DNA of 64,000 nucleotides from Noviherbaspirillum saxi (GTDB lineage Bacteria > Pseudomonadota > Gammaproteobacteria > Burkholderiales > Burkholderiaceae_D). Of the stretch, positions 54,367 to 62,918 are shown one piece after another (position 1 is the first letter of the stretch; every line of letters starts with the position of its first letter). A program made the position numbers and the translations under genes. The stretch spans positions 248,001 to 312,000 of the forward strand of contig NZ_QYUO01000001.1 in assembly GCF_003591035.1 (NCBI RefSeq), read 5' to 3'. The notes below the pieces were generated by a model, which saw only the letters and a list, made by a program, of their open reading frames with translations, had not been told where the DNA came from and did not search any database.

Positions 54367-55170
54367 TTAGCGCATCATGGCGCGCCGCAGTGCAAAGCTG
54401 AACGCGTCGACCATCGCTACCAGCAACAGCATGGCGATGATGACCGTGGCCGCTTGATGCATCTGGAAAAGAGAGAGATGGTATTTGAGCATTTGTCCCA
54501 GCCCACCGGCACCGACCACGCCGAGAATCGCCGCAGCGCGGATATTGTTTTCCCACCGATAGAGCGTGTACGACATCATTTGCGGAATAGCCTGCGGCAA
54601 TGTCGCGTAAAAGAAAGCGGCCATGGCGGAGCTGCCATTGATGCGCAAGACCGCCTCGGGTTGCGGCGAGGTGTTTTCCAGCGCATCGGCAAACAGGCGG
54701 CCGAGCACGCCGCTGGTATGCAAGGCCAGCGCAAGCGTGCCGGCGAACGGGCCGAGGCCGGCTGCCACCAGCAAGATCGACGCCCATACCAGTTCCGGAA
54801 TCGAACGCGATGCATTGAGCAGCATGCGCGTTGCCGCCCGTGCCGCCGCGCCGAATCTGCCACTCGCGGGCAAGGCGAGTGCAATGCCCGCCAAGGCTGC
54901 GAGCAAAGTGCCGAGCGCGGACATTGCCAGCGTCTCGGCTGTGCCGTTGCCGACCTTGCGCAAAAAGTTAGGCGCCATTTCCGGCGGTGCGAAACCCTGC
55001 AGAAAATCGCTGGTCGTGCGCACTGCGTCGAGGGTAAAGAACGCACGCCACTGCAACGGCAGCGTGGCAAAGCTGGCGACCACCAAGGCCAGCAAGCCGA
55101 ACAAGAGCAGCAAGGTGGATGCACGCAGCAATGGTGGCGGGGCCGGCATCGCGCGATGGTCCAGCTTCAT
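54367..55170 (-). CDS. phnE: Phosphonate/phosphite-type ABC transporter permease
   Basis: The product is 267 aa with six hydrophobic segments. The permease loop PQAIPQMMSYTLYRWENNIR followed by AAAILGVVGAGGLGQML is the PhnE form of the EAA motif that contacts the ATPase. Its start overlaps the stop of the other permease gene (ATGA). Its stop codon is the target-site TAA beside miniature element copy 1. It pairs with the next permease gene as a heterodimer. Confidence 0.9.
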   Translation of the reverse strand: MKLDHRAMPAPPPLLRASTLLLLFGLLALVVASFATLPLQWRAFFTLDAVRTTSDFLQGFAPPEMAPNFLRKVGNGTAETLAMSALGTLLAALAGIALALPASGRFGAAARAATRMLLNASRSIPELVWASILLVAAGLGPFAGTLALALHTSGVLGRLFADALENTSPQPEAVLRINGSSAMAAFFYATLPQAIPQMMSYTLYRWENNIRAAAILGVVGAGGLGQMLKYHLSLFQMHQAATVIIAMLLLVAMVDAFSFALRRAMMR

Positions 55171-56006
55171 GCAAGCCTCCGTCGCAACATCTTGCTGACG
55201 CCGTCCGCGCCGGCCACGAGCAGAATGAAAATGATCAGCATCGTGGCGACCTCGCCGCCGGCCAGCATCTTCATCGATTCATCCATGCGCTGGCCCAGCC
55301 CGCCCGCACCGACGAAACCCATGACCACCGAGCCGCGTATTGCGCATTCCCAGCGATAGACGGTGTACGACACCAGTTCCGATGCCGAGTCCGGCAAGGC
55401 GCCATAAAACAGCGCGGCAACACGGCTGCTGCCGTTATGCAGCAGCATGTCGGTCGCATGCGGATCGGATGACTCCAGGATTTCTGCGTACACCTTGCCG
55501 AGCATGCCGCAGTAAGTCAGCGCAATTGCCAATACTCCGGCAGTCGGACCGAGGCCAGCGATGCGCACCAGCAGCAGTGCCCATACCAATTCCGGCACGC
55601 TGCGCAACAGGATCAGCAGCCAGCGCACGCCTTGCCGCACAATGCGGCCGGCAAGGCCGATGCGTCCGGTACCCAGGCGCGACACCGATAACCGTTCCGT
55701 GACGACCAGCGTCAGCGGTATGGCGCCGCATAAGGCGAGTGCCATGCCGGCAGTGGCCATGGCGACGGTTTGCCAAGTCGCTTCCGCCGCCAGCAAGAGA
55801 AATTCACGGGAATGTGCAGGCGGCAGGAACGACATCAGAAAATTCCCGGTCGCCTGCAGGCTTTGCGTATCGAACAATATCCATGGCTTGAATTCGCTCC
55901 ATACCAGCAGGGGCCACAGGATCATCAGCACGATGAACAGCGTCGCGATCCGGCCATGCCAGGCCGGGTCTTGAAACGCAATGGAATCGGAGCGGACGGA
56001 ATTCAT
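55167..56006 (-). CDS. phnE: Phosphonate/phosphite-type ABC transporter permease
   Basis: The product is 279 aa and has the same PhnE layout as its neighbour: six membrane segments and the loop LPDSASELVSYTVYRWECAI with GSVVMGFVGAGGLGQRM. Two different permeases in one operon are common in phnCDEE-type clusters. The gap to phnC is only 5 bp. Uptake of phosphonate, phosphite or related compounds is inferred; no C-P lyase or phosphite dehydrogenase gene is present in the window. Confidence 0.9.
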   Translation of the reverse strand: MNSVRSDSIAFQDPAWHGRIATLFIVLMILWPLLVWSEFKPWILFDTQSLQATGNFLMSFLPPAHSREFLLLAAEATWQTVAMATAGMALALCGAIPLTLVVTERLSVSRLGTGRIGLAGRIVRQGVRWLLILLRSVPELVWALLLVRIAGLGPTAGVLAIALTYCGMLGKVYAEILESSDPHATDMLLHNGSSRVAALFYGALPDSASELVSYTVYRWECAIRGSVVMGFVGAGGLGQRMDESMKMLAGGEVATMLIIFILLVAGADGVSKMLRRRLA

Positions 56007-56011
56007 TGGTA

Positions 56012-56857
56012 TTAATAACAGCCGGGGGCGAAATGACGCGGCGCAGCGCCTTCTCCGTTCGGGCCGCAGACGAACGCATCGTCCTGCGCCTCAGTGGCGG
56101 ACGTGCCGGACTCGGACTGGTCATACAGCGCGGCGATCATGCGATCGCTGACTTCGGCGCGAGGTGCGTCGAATATGATGCGGCCGGCGCGCAAGCCGAC
56201 AATGCGTGGAAAATGCGCACGCGCGAGTTCGACCTGGTGCAGGCTGCATACCAGGCTCGCATTGCGCGCAGAGGCTTCTTGTTGCAATACGGAGAGCGTT
56301 TGCCGCGCCAGCGTAGGATCGAGTGCGGACAGCGGTTCGTCGACCAGCAGCGCTTCCGCCTGCGATACCAAGAGGCGCGCAAGGCTGCAGCGTTGGCGTT
56401 CGCCGCCCGAGAGATGGTCGACGCGCGCATACAATTTGTCTTGCAGATTAAAGCGGGCGAGGGCATCGAATGCGGCACGCGGATCGGCCGGTTTGAACAG
56501 CGACACCAGCGCCTGCGTCAGCGTCCAGTGCGGCAGGCGTCCAGCCAGCACTGCAGTGACCACGCGCTGACGCGGAGGCAGTGGTGGCGTCTGAGGCGCC
56601 AGGAACAGACGCGTGCGCAAGCCGTGCCGCTGTGCCGACGACAGTGCCCATGGTTCGGCATCGAACGCGCGAAAGCTGCCATTTTCCGGCGAACGTGCCA
56701 GCGCAAGCGTGTGCAGCAATGTCGTCTTGCCGGCGCCGGACGGACCGATCAGCGCGAGCTGTTCGCCGCGCGCGATCGAAAGCGTAATATCCGACAGGGC
56801 GTGTTGCGGCAATGACGGTGCGTAGCGCACCGATACGCCGCTCAACTCGAAGCTCAT
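56012..56857 (-). CDS. phnC: Phosphonate/phosphite-type ABC transporter ATPase
   Basis: The product is 281 aa. Walker A LIGPSGAGKTTLLHTLALA, signature LSGGERQRCSLARLL and Walker B ALLVDEPLSALDP are intact, with the switch His in SLHQVE. It fuels the two PhnE permeases. Its ATG overlaps the phnD stop (TAATG). A poorly conserved C-terminal tail follows the ATPase core. Confidence 0.9.
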   Translation of the reverse strand: MSFELSGVSVRYAPSLPQHALSDITLSIARGEQLALIGPSGAGKTTLLHTLALARSPENGSFRAFDAEPWALSSAQRHGLRTRLFLAPQTPPLPPRQRVVTAVLAGRLPHWTLTQALVSLFKPADPRAAFDALARFNLQDKLYARVDHLSGGERQRCSLARLLVSQAEALLVDEPLSALDPTLARQTLSVLQQEASARNASLVCSLHQVELARAHFPRIVGLRAGRIIFDAPRAEVSDRMIAALYDQSESGTSATEAQDDAFVCGPNGEGAAPRHFAPGCY

Positions 56858-57708
56858 TACTTCAACAGTCCTGCTTGTTGTGCCGCCCTCTCGATCGACT
56901 CATAGTTTTCCGGCTTGGTTGGAATGAAGCGCGTTGCACGTTGCAATTCGAGGATTTCCTTGCCTTGCGGGTCGTTCTTGTCGAGCGCAAGGAAGGCATC
57001 GGTCAGTTTCTTGCGCATCGCAGGGTTCATGTCGGCGCGCACGGTCCAGTTGTAATCGTAATAGCCGGGCGTGGTGTAGAACACGCGTACTGCATTGCTG
57101 TCGACCTTGCCTTGCGAAAGCAGTTTTTCCCATACCGAGATATTCAATGCGCCGGCATCGACCTTGCCGCCCGCAACCGCCGCAACGGTCGCATCATGCG
57201 CGCCGGAGAACGCAATGCGCTTCATGTCGGTATCGGGATTGATGTTGGCGCTCAACAGATAAAAGCGCGGCATCAAATGGCCGGAGGTGGAGGATTCCGA
57301 TCCGAATGCGAAGGTCTTGCCCTTCAGGTCGTCGAGCTTGTTGATCGACTTGTTGGTGGTGATGAATACCGATTTGAATTTTTCATCTTCTTCGCGTTGC
57401 ACCAGCGGCACGACCTTGCCGCCGCTGCGCACCTTGGCTTGTACGAAAGTGAAGCCGCCGAACCACACCATGTCGAGCTTGTTGTTGACCAAGCCTTCGA
57501 CCGATGCGGCGTAATCCGTGACCGGCACGAACTCGACTTTCATGCCGAGCTTTTGTTCGAGATAGCTGCCCAGCGGCTTGAACTTGCGCTGCAGCTCGGT
57601 CGGCGCCTCGTCGGGAATCGCGGAGACGCGAAATACTTGCTGTGCCTGTGTCAGGCTTGCAAAGGCGAGGGTGGCAATAGCCAGGCTGAAGCGAATTATT
57701 GTTTTCAT
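56857..57708 (-). CDS. phnD: Phosphonate/phosphite-type substrate-binding protein
   Basis: The product is 283 aa from the ATG at 57708 (MKTIIRFSLAIATLAFASLT); the frame upstream to 57810 would place residues before the signal peptide. Cut near QAQQVF. Typical blocks include FRVSAIPDEAPTELQRKFKP and VEFVPVTDYAASVEGLVNNK. It captures the ligand in the periplasm and hands it to PhnE. It is first in the phnD-phnC-phnE-phnE operon. The 257 bp upstream (57709-57965) hold no gene, and then miniature element copy 2. Confidence 0.9.
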   Translation of the reverse strand: MKTIIRFSLAIATLAFASLTQAQQVFRVSAIPDEAPTELQRKFKPLGSYLEQKLGMKVEFVPVTDYAASVEGLVNNKLDMVWFGGFTFVQAKVRSGGKVVPLVQREEDEKFKSVFITTNKSINKLDDLKGKTFAFGSESSTSGHLMPRFYLLSANINPDTDMKRIAFSGAHDATVAAVAGGKVDAGALNISVWEKLLSQGKVDSNAVRVFYTTPGYYDYNWTVRADMNPAMRKKLTDAFLALDKNDPQGKEILELQRATRFIPTKPENYESIERAAQQAGLLK

Positions 57709-57968
57709 ATAAGCAGAAGGTTCGGAGTGAAGAAGAGAAAGCTTGTGTGCGGCGGCGCTTTGCCAGTCCGGCAAGTCAGAAACGTGCGACAAAAGTGCAC
57801 TGGCCGCCATGATAACAAAGTCGCCGCTTGGCTCCGACGCTGTTGGCGGACACGGACTGTCCGGCAGGAATTTTCGCGGGCGCGGCCTCTCTTAGACGAT
57901 CCTGTGCCGCCACGCGCGATATTTCCCCGTGGATGACACAGCGTCACATCCATGCCCTGATCGCCTTA

Positions 57969-58125
57969 GGAATGTGTACGGAATAAGTTACCGATTTGAA
58001 CGCGTCCGACGGGATGCGATGCAAGGCGCGAGAAGGAGTCATAGCGAGCTATGGCGACGCCGAGCAACGCTGCAGCGCGCCCGTCGGACGTGGATCAAAT
58101 CGGGAAATTATTTCGTGCACGTTCC
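57969..58125 (+). mobile_element. Miniature element copy 2 (157 bp)
   Basis: Starts GGAATGTGTACGGAATAAGT and ends with TTTCGTGCACGTTCC, flanked by TTA at 57966-57968 and 58126-58128. The right-hand TTA is the stop codon (TAA) of the DJ-1/PfpI gene. It is nearly identical to copy 3 and inverted relative to copy 1, so copies 1 and 2 bracket the whole phn operon. An internal palindrome CATAGCGAGCTATG is shared by all copies. Confidence 0.88.
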
Positions 58126-58803
58126 TTACTGCAGCAGCTTCAGGGTGGCGCGTGCCGCTTCTTCGGAGGATGCCGGATTTTGTCCGGTCACAACATTGCT
58201 GTCGACCAGCACGTATGATGCCCAGTCCGGTCCCCGTGAAAACAAGCCGCCGCTTTTCTTCAGCGAATCTTCGACCAGGAAGGGAACCACCTTGGTCAAT
58301 TGCACTGCTTCCTCTTCGGTATTGGTAAAGCCGGTGACGCGCTTGCCCTCGACCAGCGGGCGACCATTGTGCAGCTTTGCATGCCGGAACACGCCGGGCG
58401 CGTGACACACGGCGGTCACCGGCTTGCCGGCCGCATGCATGGCTTCGATCATCGTCAGCGAATCGCGGTCTTCCGATAGATCCCACAGCGGGCCATGGCC
58501 GCCTGGATAAAACACCGCATCGAATTCCTCATGGGATACGCTCGACAGCAGCACGGTATCGGCAAGCGCCTGCTGCACCTCCTTGTCCTGCCTGAAACGT
58601 TCGGTTGAAGGCGTCTGCGCATCGGGCGCATCGCTCTTCGGATCGAGCGGCGGCCGGCCGCCTTGCGGCGATGCCAGCGTGATTTTCGCTCCCGCATCCT
58701 TGAACACATAGTAAGGCGCGGCAAATTCTTCCAGCCAGAAACCGGTTTTCTTGCCGGTGTTTCCCAATTGGTCATGGGACGTCAGCACCATCAGGATATT
58801 CAT
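58126..58803 (-). CDS. DJ-1/PfpI family protein (type 1 amidotransferase-like, HchA type)
   Basis: The product is 225 aa from the ATG at 58803, preceded by AAAGGGGATCGCG. The nucleophile elbow is VTAVCHAPGVF with the reactive Cys, preceded by FYPGGHGPLWDL, which provides the acidic or His partners. This group includes glyoxalase III/deglycase-type chaperones. It acts in the cytoplasm, probably on methylglyoxal damage. Its stop codon coincides with the target site of miniature element copy 2. Confidence 0.9.
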   Translation of the reverse strand: MNILMVLTSHDQLGNTGKKTGFWLEEFAAPYYVFKDAGAKITLASPQGGRPPLDPKSDAPDAQTPSTERFRQDKEVQQALADTVLLSSVSHEEFDAVFYPGGHGPLWDLSEDRDSLTMIEAMHAAGKPVTAVCHAPGVFRHAKLHNGRPLVEGKRVTGFTNTEEEAVQLTKVVPFLVEDSLKKSGGLFSRGPDWASYVLVDSNVVTGQNPASSEEAARATLKLLQ

Positions 58804-58992
58804 CGCGATCCCCTTTGCTTGATATAGAGTCAACGTAGAGTGAGTGCAAGGAGCGAAAGTTCGGCCATGTAATGCAGCAACCTCGTCTGAGAGGGCTACC
58901 TTATCCGGGCGAAACGATGACCTGCAAGGTCATCGCGCTTCCCGCATAATGGTCCGACAATAAGCTACCTCGACAGCCATAAGGAGACCGCC

Positions 58993-61218
58993 ATGCCCAG
59001 CAATGCCGAAACGATTGCCCACCGCATATGTCCGCTGTGCGAAGCCTGCTGCGGGCTGGAATTGAAGATCAGCGGCAACAAGGTGATCGGTATCCGCGGG
59101 CACGACGCCGATGTGTTCAGCCACGGCTACATCTGTCCCAAGGGCGCATCGCTGAAGGACTTGCATGAGGACCCTGACCGTTTGCGCACGCCGCTCATCA
59201 AACGCGATGGCAAGTTTGTAGAAGCGTCGTGGGATGAAGCTTTTTCTGAGATCGAGCGCCGCCTGCCGCCCCTGCTGCAGGCACATGGGGCCGATACGGT
59301 CGCCACCGTGATCGGCAATCCGTCGGCGCACAAGATCGGCTTGCTGCTGTATTTTTCGCGGCTGGTGCGCGCGCTCGGCACACGCAATGTGTTTTCGGCT
59401 TCCACGCTCGACCAGATGCCCAAGCAGCTTTCGTGCGGATTGATGTTCGGCCACTGGTTGTCATTTCCGGTACCGGATATCGAGCGCAGCGATTTTCTGC
59501 TGATTCTGGGCGCCAATCCGATGGTATCGAACGGCAGCCTGTGGACCGTGCCGGATTTTCGCGGCAAGGCCAAGGCGATGCGTGCGCGCGGCGGAAAGAT
59601 CGTCGTGATCGATCCGCGTCGCACCGAGACTGCGGCTGCAGCCGACGGACATCATTTCATCCGTCCTGGCGCCGACGTGTTTCTATTGCTGGGCATGGTG
59701 CATACCTTGTTCGATGAAAAGCTGGTGCGACTGGGTGCGCTTGCCGAATATGTGAACGGCGTTGAACTGGTCGAAGCGGCGGTGCGCGAGTTTTCTCCCG
59801 AAAGCATGGCTGCGCGCTGCGGCATCGAGGCAAACGTGATTCGTACTCTCGCACGCCGGCTTGCAGGGAGCGCACGGGCGGCGGTCTATGGCCGCATGGG
59901 CACCTGCACGCAAGAGTACGGCACGCTGTGCAGCTGGCTGATCGATGTCTTGAATGCGTTGACCGGACATCTGGATCAGGAAGGCGGCGCGATGTTCGCA
60001 AAGGCGCCCGCATTCGCTGCCAATACCGCCGGCAAGCCCGGCATCGGCAAGGGCGTGGCGACCGGCCGTCGCAAGAGCCGCGTGTCGGGTGCGCCGGAAG
60101 TCATGGGCGAGTTGCCCATCGTCTGCCTGGCGGAAGAAATCCAGACACCCGGCCCCGGGCAGGTAAAGGCTTTGTTCACGATTGCCGGCAATCCGGTGTT
60201 GTCGGCGCCGAACGGGCCGCGCCTGTCCGGCGCTCTCGATTCACTCGAATTCATGGTCAGCATCGATATCTATCTGAACGAGACGACGCGCCATGCCGAT
60301 GTCATCCTGCCGGGTTCGTCGCCGCTGGAAGACTTGCATTACGATGTCGCCTTTCCACAGTTCAGCTATCGCAACTATGCGCGCTACAGCGATCCGGTGC
60401 TGCCGCGCGACGATGCGCATCCGCCGGAATGGCAAATTTTGTTGCGCCTCGCCGCGATTGCGCAGGGCAAAGGTGCGCAGGTCGACGTGCTGAAACTGGA
60501 TCAGGAATTGTTTGCCGAGGATGTAAAGCGCATGGCAGGCGAACATGCGGATGCCGTGTTGTCGGCGCTGGCACATCTGAACGGACCGGAGCGGCAGATC
60601 GACTTTGCATTGCGAACCGGTCCCTATGGCGATCAGTTCGGGCGCACACCGGACGGCATCAACCTTGCCAAAGTGAAGGTTGCGCCCGGCGGCATCGATC
60701 TGGGCCCATTACAGCCGCGCATACCGGAGATGTTGCGCACACCCTCGGGCAAGGTGGAACTCGCACCCGAAATGCTGCTTGCGGATCTGAGCCGGGTGCG
60801 CGCGGATCTGGCGCAGCCCGCACCGGCACTGGTCGTGGTGGGACGGCGTCAGGTTCGCTCCGGCAACAGCTGGATGCATAATCTGCCGACGTTGGCGAAG
60901 GGGCCGTTCCGCTGCACCGCCCTGGTTCATCCGACCGATGCGCACAGGCTGGGCTTGCAGTCGGGAAGCAAGGCGCGCATCAGCAGCGGCGGGCGTGCCA
61001 TCGATGCACAGGTGGAAATCAGTGAGGAAATGATGCCGGGCGTCGTCAGCCTGCCCCATGGCTGGGGACATGACATGCCGGACATGCGCATGGCAGTCGC
61101 AGCCGAACGACCGGGCGTCAACCTGAATGCGATCCTGGATGAAACGCGGCGCGATCCGTTGTCAGGCAATGCTGTGCTGAGCGGGGTGGCGATTGAGATG
61201 ACGGCATTGCCTGGTTAG
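58993..61218 (+). CDS. Molybdopterin-dependent oxidoreductase (Fe-S, single subunit)
   Basis: The product is 741 aa with no Tat signal, so it is likely cytoplasmic. The N-terminal [4Fe-4S] ligands are in ICPLCEACCGLELKI with a fourth Cys in YICPKGASL. The molybdopterin regions follow (ILGANPMVSNGSLWTVPDFR, VVIDPRRTETAAAADGHH, and the C-terminal domain with SGNSWMHNLPTLAKGPF). The place where many relatives have a metal-binding Cys or Sec reads FSASTLDQMPKQ, so the metal ligand may differ. No electron-transfer partner is adjacent. The stop TAG overlaps the edge of the second miniature element. Confidence 0.88.
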   Translation: MPSNAETIAHRICPLCEACCGLELKISGNKVIGIRGHDADVFSHGYICPKGASLKDLHEDPDRLRTPLIKRDGKFVEASWDEAFSEIERRLPPLLQAHGADTVATVIGNPSAHKIGLLLYFSRLVRALGTRNVFSASTLDQMPKQLSCGLMFGHWLSFPVPDIERSDFLLILGANPMVSNGSLWTVPDFRGKAKAMRARGGKIVVIDPRRTETAAAADGHHFIRPGADVFLLLGMVHTLFDEKLVRLGALAEYVNGVELVEAAVREFSPESMAARCGIEANVIRTLARRLAGSARAAVYGRMGTCTQEYGTLCSWLIDVLNALTGHLDQEGGAMFAKAPAFAANTAGKPGIGKGVATGRRKSRVSGAPEVMGELPIVCLAEEIQTPGPGQVKALFTIAGNPVLSAPNGPRLSGALDSLEFMVSIDIYLNETTRHADVILPGSSPLEDLHYDVAFPQFSYRNYARYSDPVLPRDDAHPPEWQILLRLAAIAQGKGAQVDVLKLDQELFAEDVKRMAGEHADAVLSALAHLNGPERQIDFALRTGPYGDQFGRTPDGINLAKVKVAPGGIDLGPLQPRIPEMLRTPSGKVELAPEMLLADLSRVRADLAQPAPALVVVGRRQVRSGNSWMHNLPTLAKGPFRCTALVHPTDAHRLGLQSGSKARISSGGRAIDAQVEISEEMMPGVVSLPHGWGHDMPDMRMAVAAERPGVNLNAILDETRRDPLSGNAVLSGVAIEMTALPG

Positions 61219-61373
61219 AGCAGTTTCACCCTGACTGTGCCGTCGATGCCGGACGCTTTGCCCGTGGCACGGCGTTGCGCCTCCTTGCCATGGCTCGCCA
61301 TGTCGCGTCGCCGCGCCTTGTTCCACAGGCAAATCGCCTCGGCCTCGCCTGGCAAGTCAGGGTGAAACTGCTC
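61218..61373. mobile_element. Second miniature element type (156 bp)
   Basis: Perfect inverted ends GAGCAGTTTCACCCTGACT and AGTCAGGGTGAAACTGCTC (19 bp), flanked by TA on both sides (61216-61217 and 61374-61375). The left TA plus the first base G make the TAG stop of the upstream oxidoreductase gene. The inner part (GCCATGGCTCGCCATG and GCGTCGCCGCGCC) resembles the middle of the other miniature family in style but not in its ends. No coding capacity. Confidence 0.82.
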
Positions 61374-61421
61374 TAGGGTAGGGCTTTTACGCTACGACAT
61401 GGCGCTCGACGGATGATGAAT

Positions 61422-61451
61422 AAAAAAGGCAGACCATGGTCTGCCTTTTTT
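61422..61451. terminator. Bidirectional terminator
   Basis: A near-perfect palindrome AAAAAAGGCAGACC/GGTCTGCCTTTTTT around AT, with T-runs for both strands. It ends the leftward Lys/Ala-rich gene. Confidence 0.88.
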
Positions 61452-61482
61452 ATCGCCATGCCGGCGTTGTCTTATGACTGCA

Positions 61483-61791
61483 TTACTTCTTTGCCGCGTC
61501 GGCCTTATCTTCAGCCGCATCCTTCTTGGCTTCGGCAACTTCCTTCTTTGCTTTCTTGTCGGCTTTGGCTTTCTTCTTGTCTGCATCGGCATTGGCCTTG
61601 ACCGCCTTTTCCTCGGCCTTTGCGTCAGCCTTTGCCGATTTTTCCGTTGCCTTTGCATCTGCCTTGGCGGCCTTCGGATCTGCAGGTGCAGTGGTTGTTG
61701 TCGTTGTCGTGCCGGCCGGTGCAGCGGCGGTCTGGGCAAATGCTGTGGTAGCAAACAGTCCGGCGATCAGTGCAGCGATCAATGTCTTCAT
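61483..61791 (-). CDS. Exported Lys/Ala-rich hypothetical protein
   Basis: The product is 102 aa. A signal peptide (MKTLIAALIAGLFATTAFAQ) is followed by a Thr run, then a highly biased Lys/Ala/Asp/Glu tail (about residues 38-102) with repeats such as KADAKATEKSAKADAK, resembling a histone H1-like or coiled, disordered segment. Because it is exported, DNA binding inside the cell is unlikely. It is monocistronic with its own terminator. Function unknown. Confidence 0.78.
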   Translation of the reverse strand: MKTLIAALIAGLFATTAFAQTAAAPAGTTTTTTTAPADPKAAKADAKATEKSAKADAKAEEKAVKANADADKKKAKADKKAKKEVAEAKKDAAEDKADAAKK

Positions 61792-62020
61792 GGGTTCCTC
61801 GTTTGATGTAATGAAAAGGTGACTACATCACGACAAACGAAGTGCTTTCGCTTGCAGTTGACCGCTGCTTTGTAAGCAATTGTTATAGCGACATCATGGG
61901 TGCTTCCATGCTCTGGTTCGTAGCTTACACCGGCTTGCGCAAGATCAAGCTTCGTGAGCATTTCCCACCGCAAAAAGTTTCGCAAAGGCAAAATTGCTCA
62001 TCGTTTTCAAGGAGGCAAGC

Positions 62021-62380
62021 ATGCGCAAGAAATCACCGCTGATTGGACAGGAAGGTTATACGCCCAACCATTTGCTCGACACGCTGATGGAAATGCTGGA
62101 AACCAAAAGCGACGCGGCACTGGCGCGGGTTTTGGCTGTACCGCCATCGACCATCAGCAAGGTAAGGCACAAGCAGGTAGCGATCAATTCCGATCTGCTG
62201 CTCGCTGCACATGAATTGACAGAGATGAGTATTCGCGAGTTGCGCGACCTGATGGGCGATACCAAGTCCAAGTACTGGCTAGGTGGTATGGATGGTGCGA
62301 TTAAGCCCCGAAAAACACCGGCACTGCCGCGTTTTCGTGAAGTCATGCACCGCGATGCGGCGCAGGCGACGCATATGTAA
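62021..62380 (+). CDS. Helix-turn-helix protein (XRE-like)
   Basis: The product is 119 aa from the ATG at 62021, preceded by an excellent CAAGGAGGCAAGC. The central region SDAALARVLAVPPSTISKVR matches a phage-repressor type helix-turn-helix; the following helices (INSDLLLAAHELTEMSIREL) complete a small DNA-binding domain. The C-terminus is basic. No target is evident; the gap to the next element holds no gene. Confidence 0.78.
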   Translation: MRKKSPLIGQEGYTPNHLLDTLMEMLETKSDAALARVLAVPPSTISKVRHKQVAINSDLLLAAHELTEMSIRELRDLMGDTKSKYWLGGMDGAIKPRKTPALPRFREVMHRDAAQATHM

Positions 62381-62459
62381 TACCCAGGGAATTGATGTCA
62401 ACCTGATGTGGAGCCAGCCTACGCTGCCGACCAGGCAGGTTGGCCGGCATAGGCGCTAA

Positions 62460-62616
62460 GGAATGTGTACGGAATAAGTTACCGATTTGGACGCGTCCGA
62501 CGGGATGCGCGGCAAGGCGCGAGAAGGAGTCATAGCGAGCTATGGCGACGCCGAGCAACGCTGCAGCGCGCCCGTCAGACGTGAACCAAATCGGGAAATT
62601 ATTTCGTGCACGTTCC
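62460..62616 (+). mobile_element. Miniature element copy 3 (157 bp)
   Basis: Same ends as copy 2 (GGAATGTGTACGGAATAAGT ... GTGCACGTTCC) and the same orientation, flanked by TAA at 62457-62459 and 62617-62619. It differs from copy 2 at only a handful of bases. It lies between the HTH gene and a small gene and touches no stop codon of either. Confidence 0.88.
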
Positions 62617-62729
62617 TAAGACCGATTGCGCGGTCCGGCTTTCGACGCGTGATCAAGGCAAGTGTGCCAATCCGACGCTATGCGGCGAGGAGCCGCTTGC
62701 GACTCCCCTTGTTTCCTGGTTTCTTTGCG

Positions 62730-62918
62730 CTACAAATCGCCGCCATCCTTTGCAATCACATCCTGATCGACGTGCTTGCTGCCTGTGTTTGCGCCATTCT
62801 GATTTGCCCGGCGGTCCGCCGAATTGCGTGGAACCGAACGCCGCTCGGCCATGCGACGTTCCCTGAATTTGTTCAGGTCATAACTCGCTTGTTCAAATGG
62901 GGTTTCGGGTCGCGTCAT
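62730..62918 (-). CDS. Small basic hypothetical protein
   Basis: The product is 62 aa from the ATG at 62918, preceded by GGTGGAGACTAAA, a good ribosome site. The sequence is hydrophilic and Arg-rich (LNKFRERRMAERRSVPRNSA), with no signal or membrane segment. I do not recognise a family. A good start site and moderate codon use make it likelier to be real than the overlapping frames on the other strand. Confidence 0.55.
   Translation of the reverse strand: MTRPETPFEQASYDLNKFRERRMAERRSVPRNSADRRANQNGANTGSKHVDQDVIAKDGGDL

Noticed and set aside
54193..58128. Composite transposon around the phn operon
   Set aside because: The bracketing elements encode no transposase, so it cannot be called a composite transposon; reported only as a possible mobile block.
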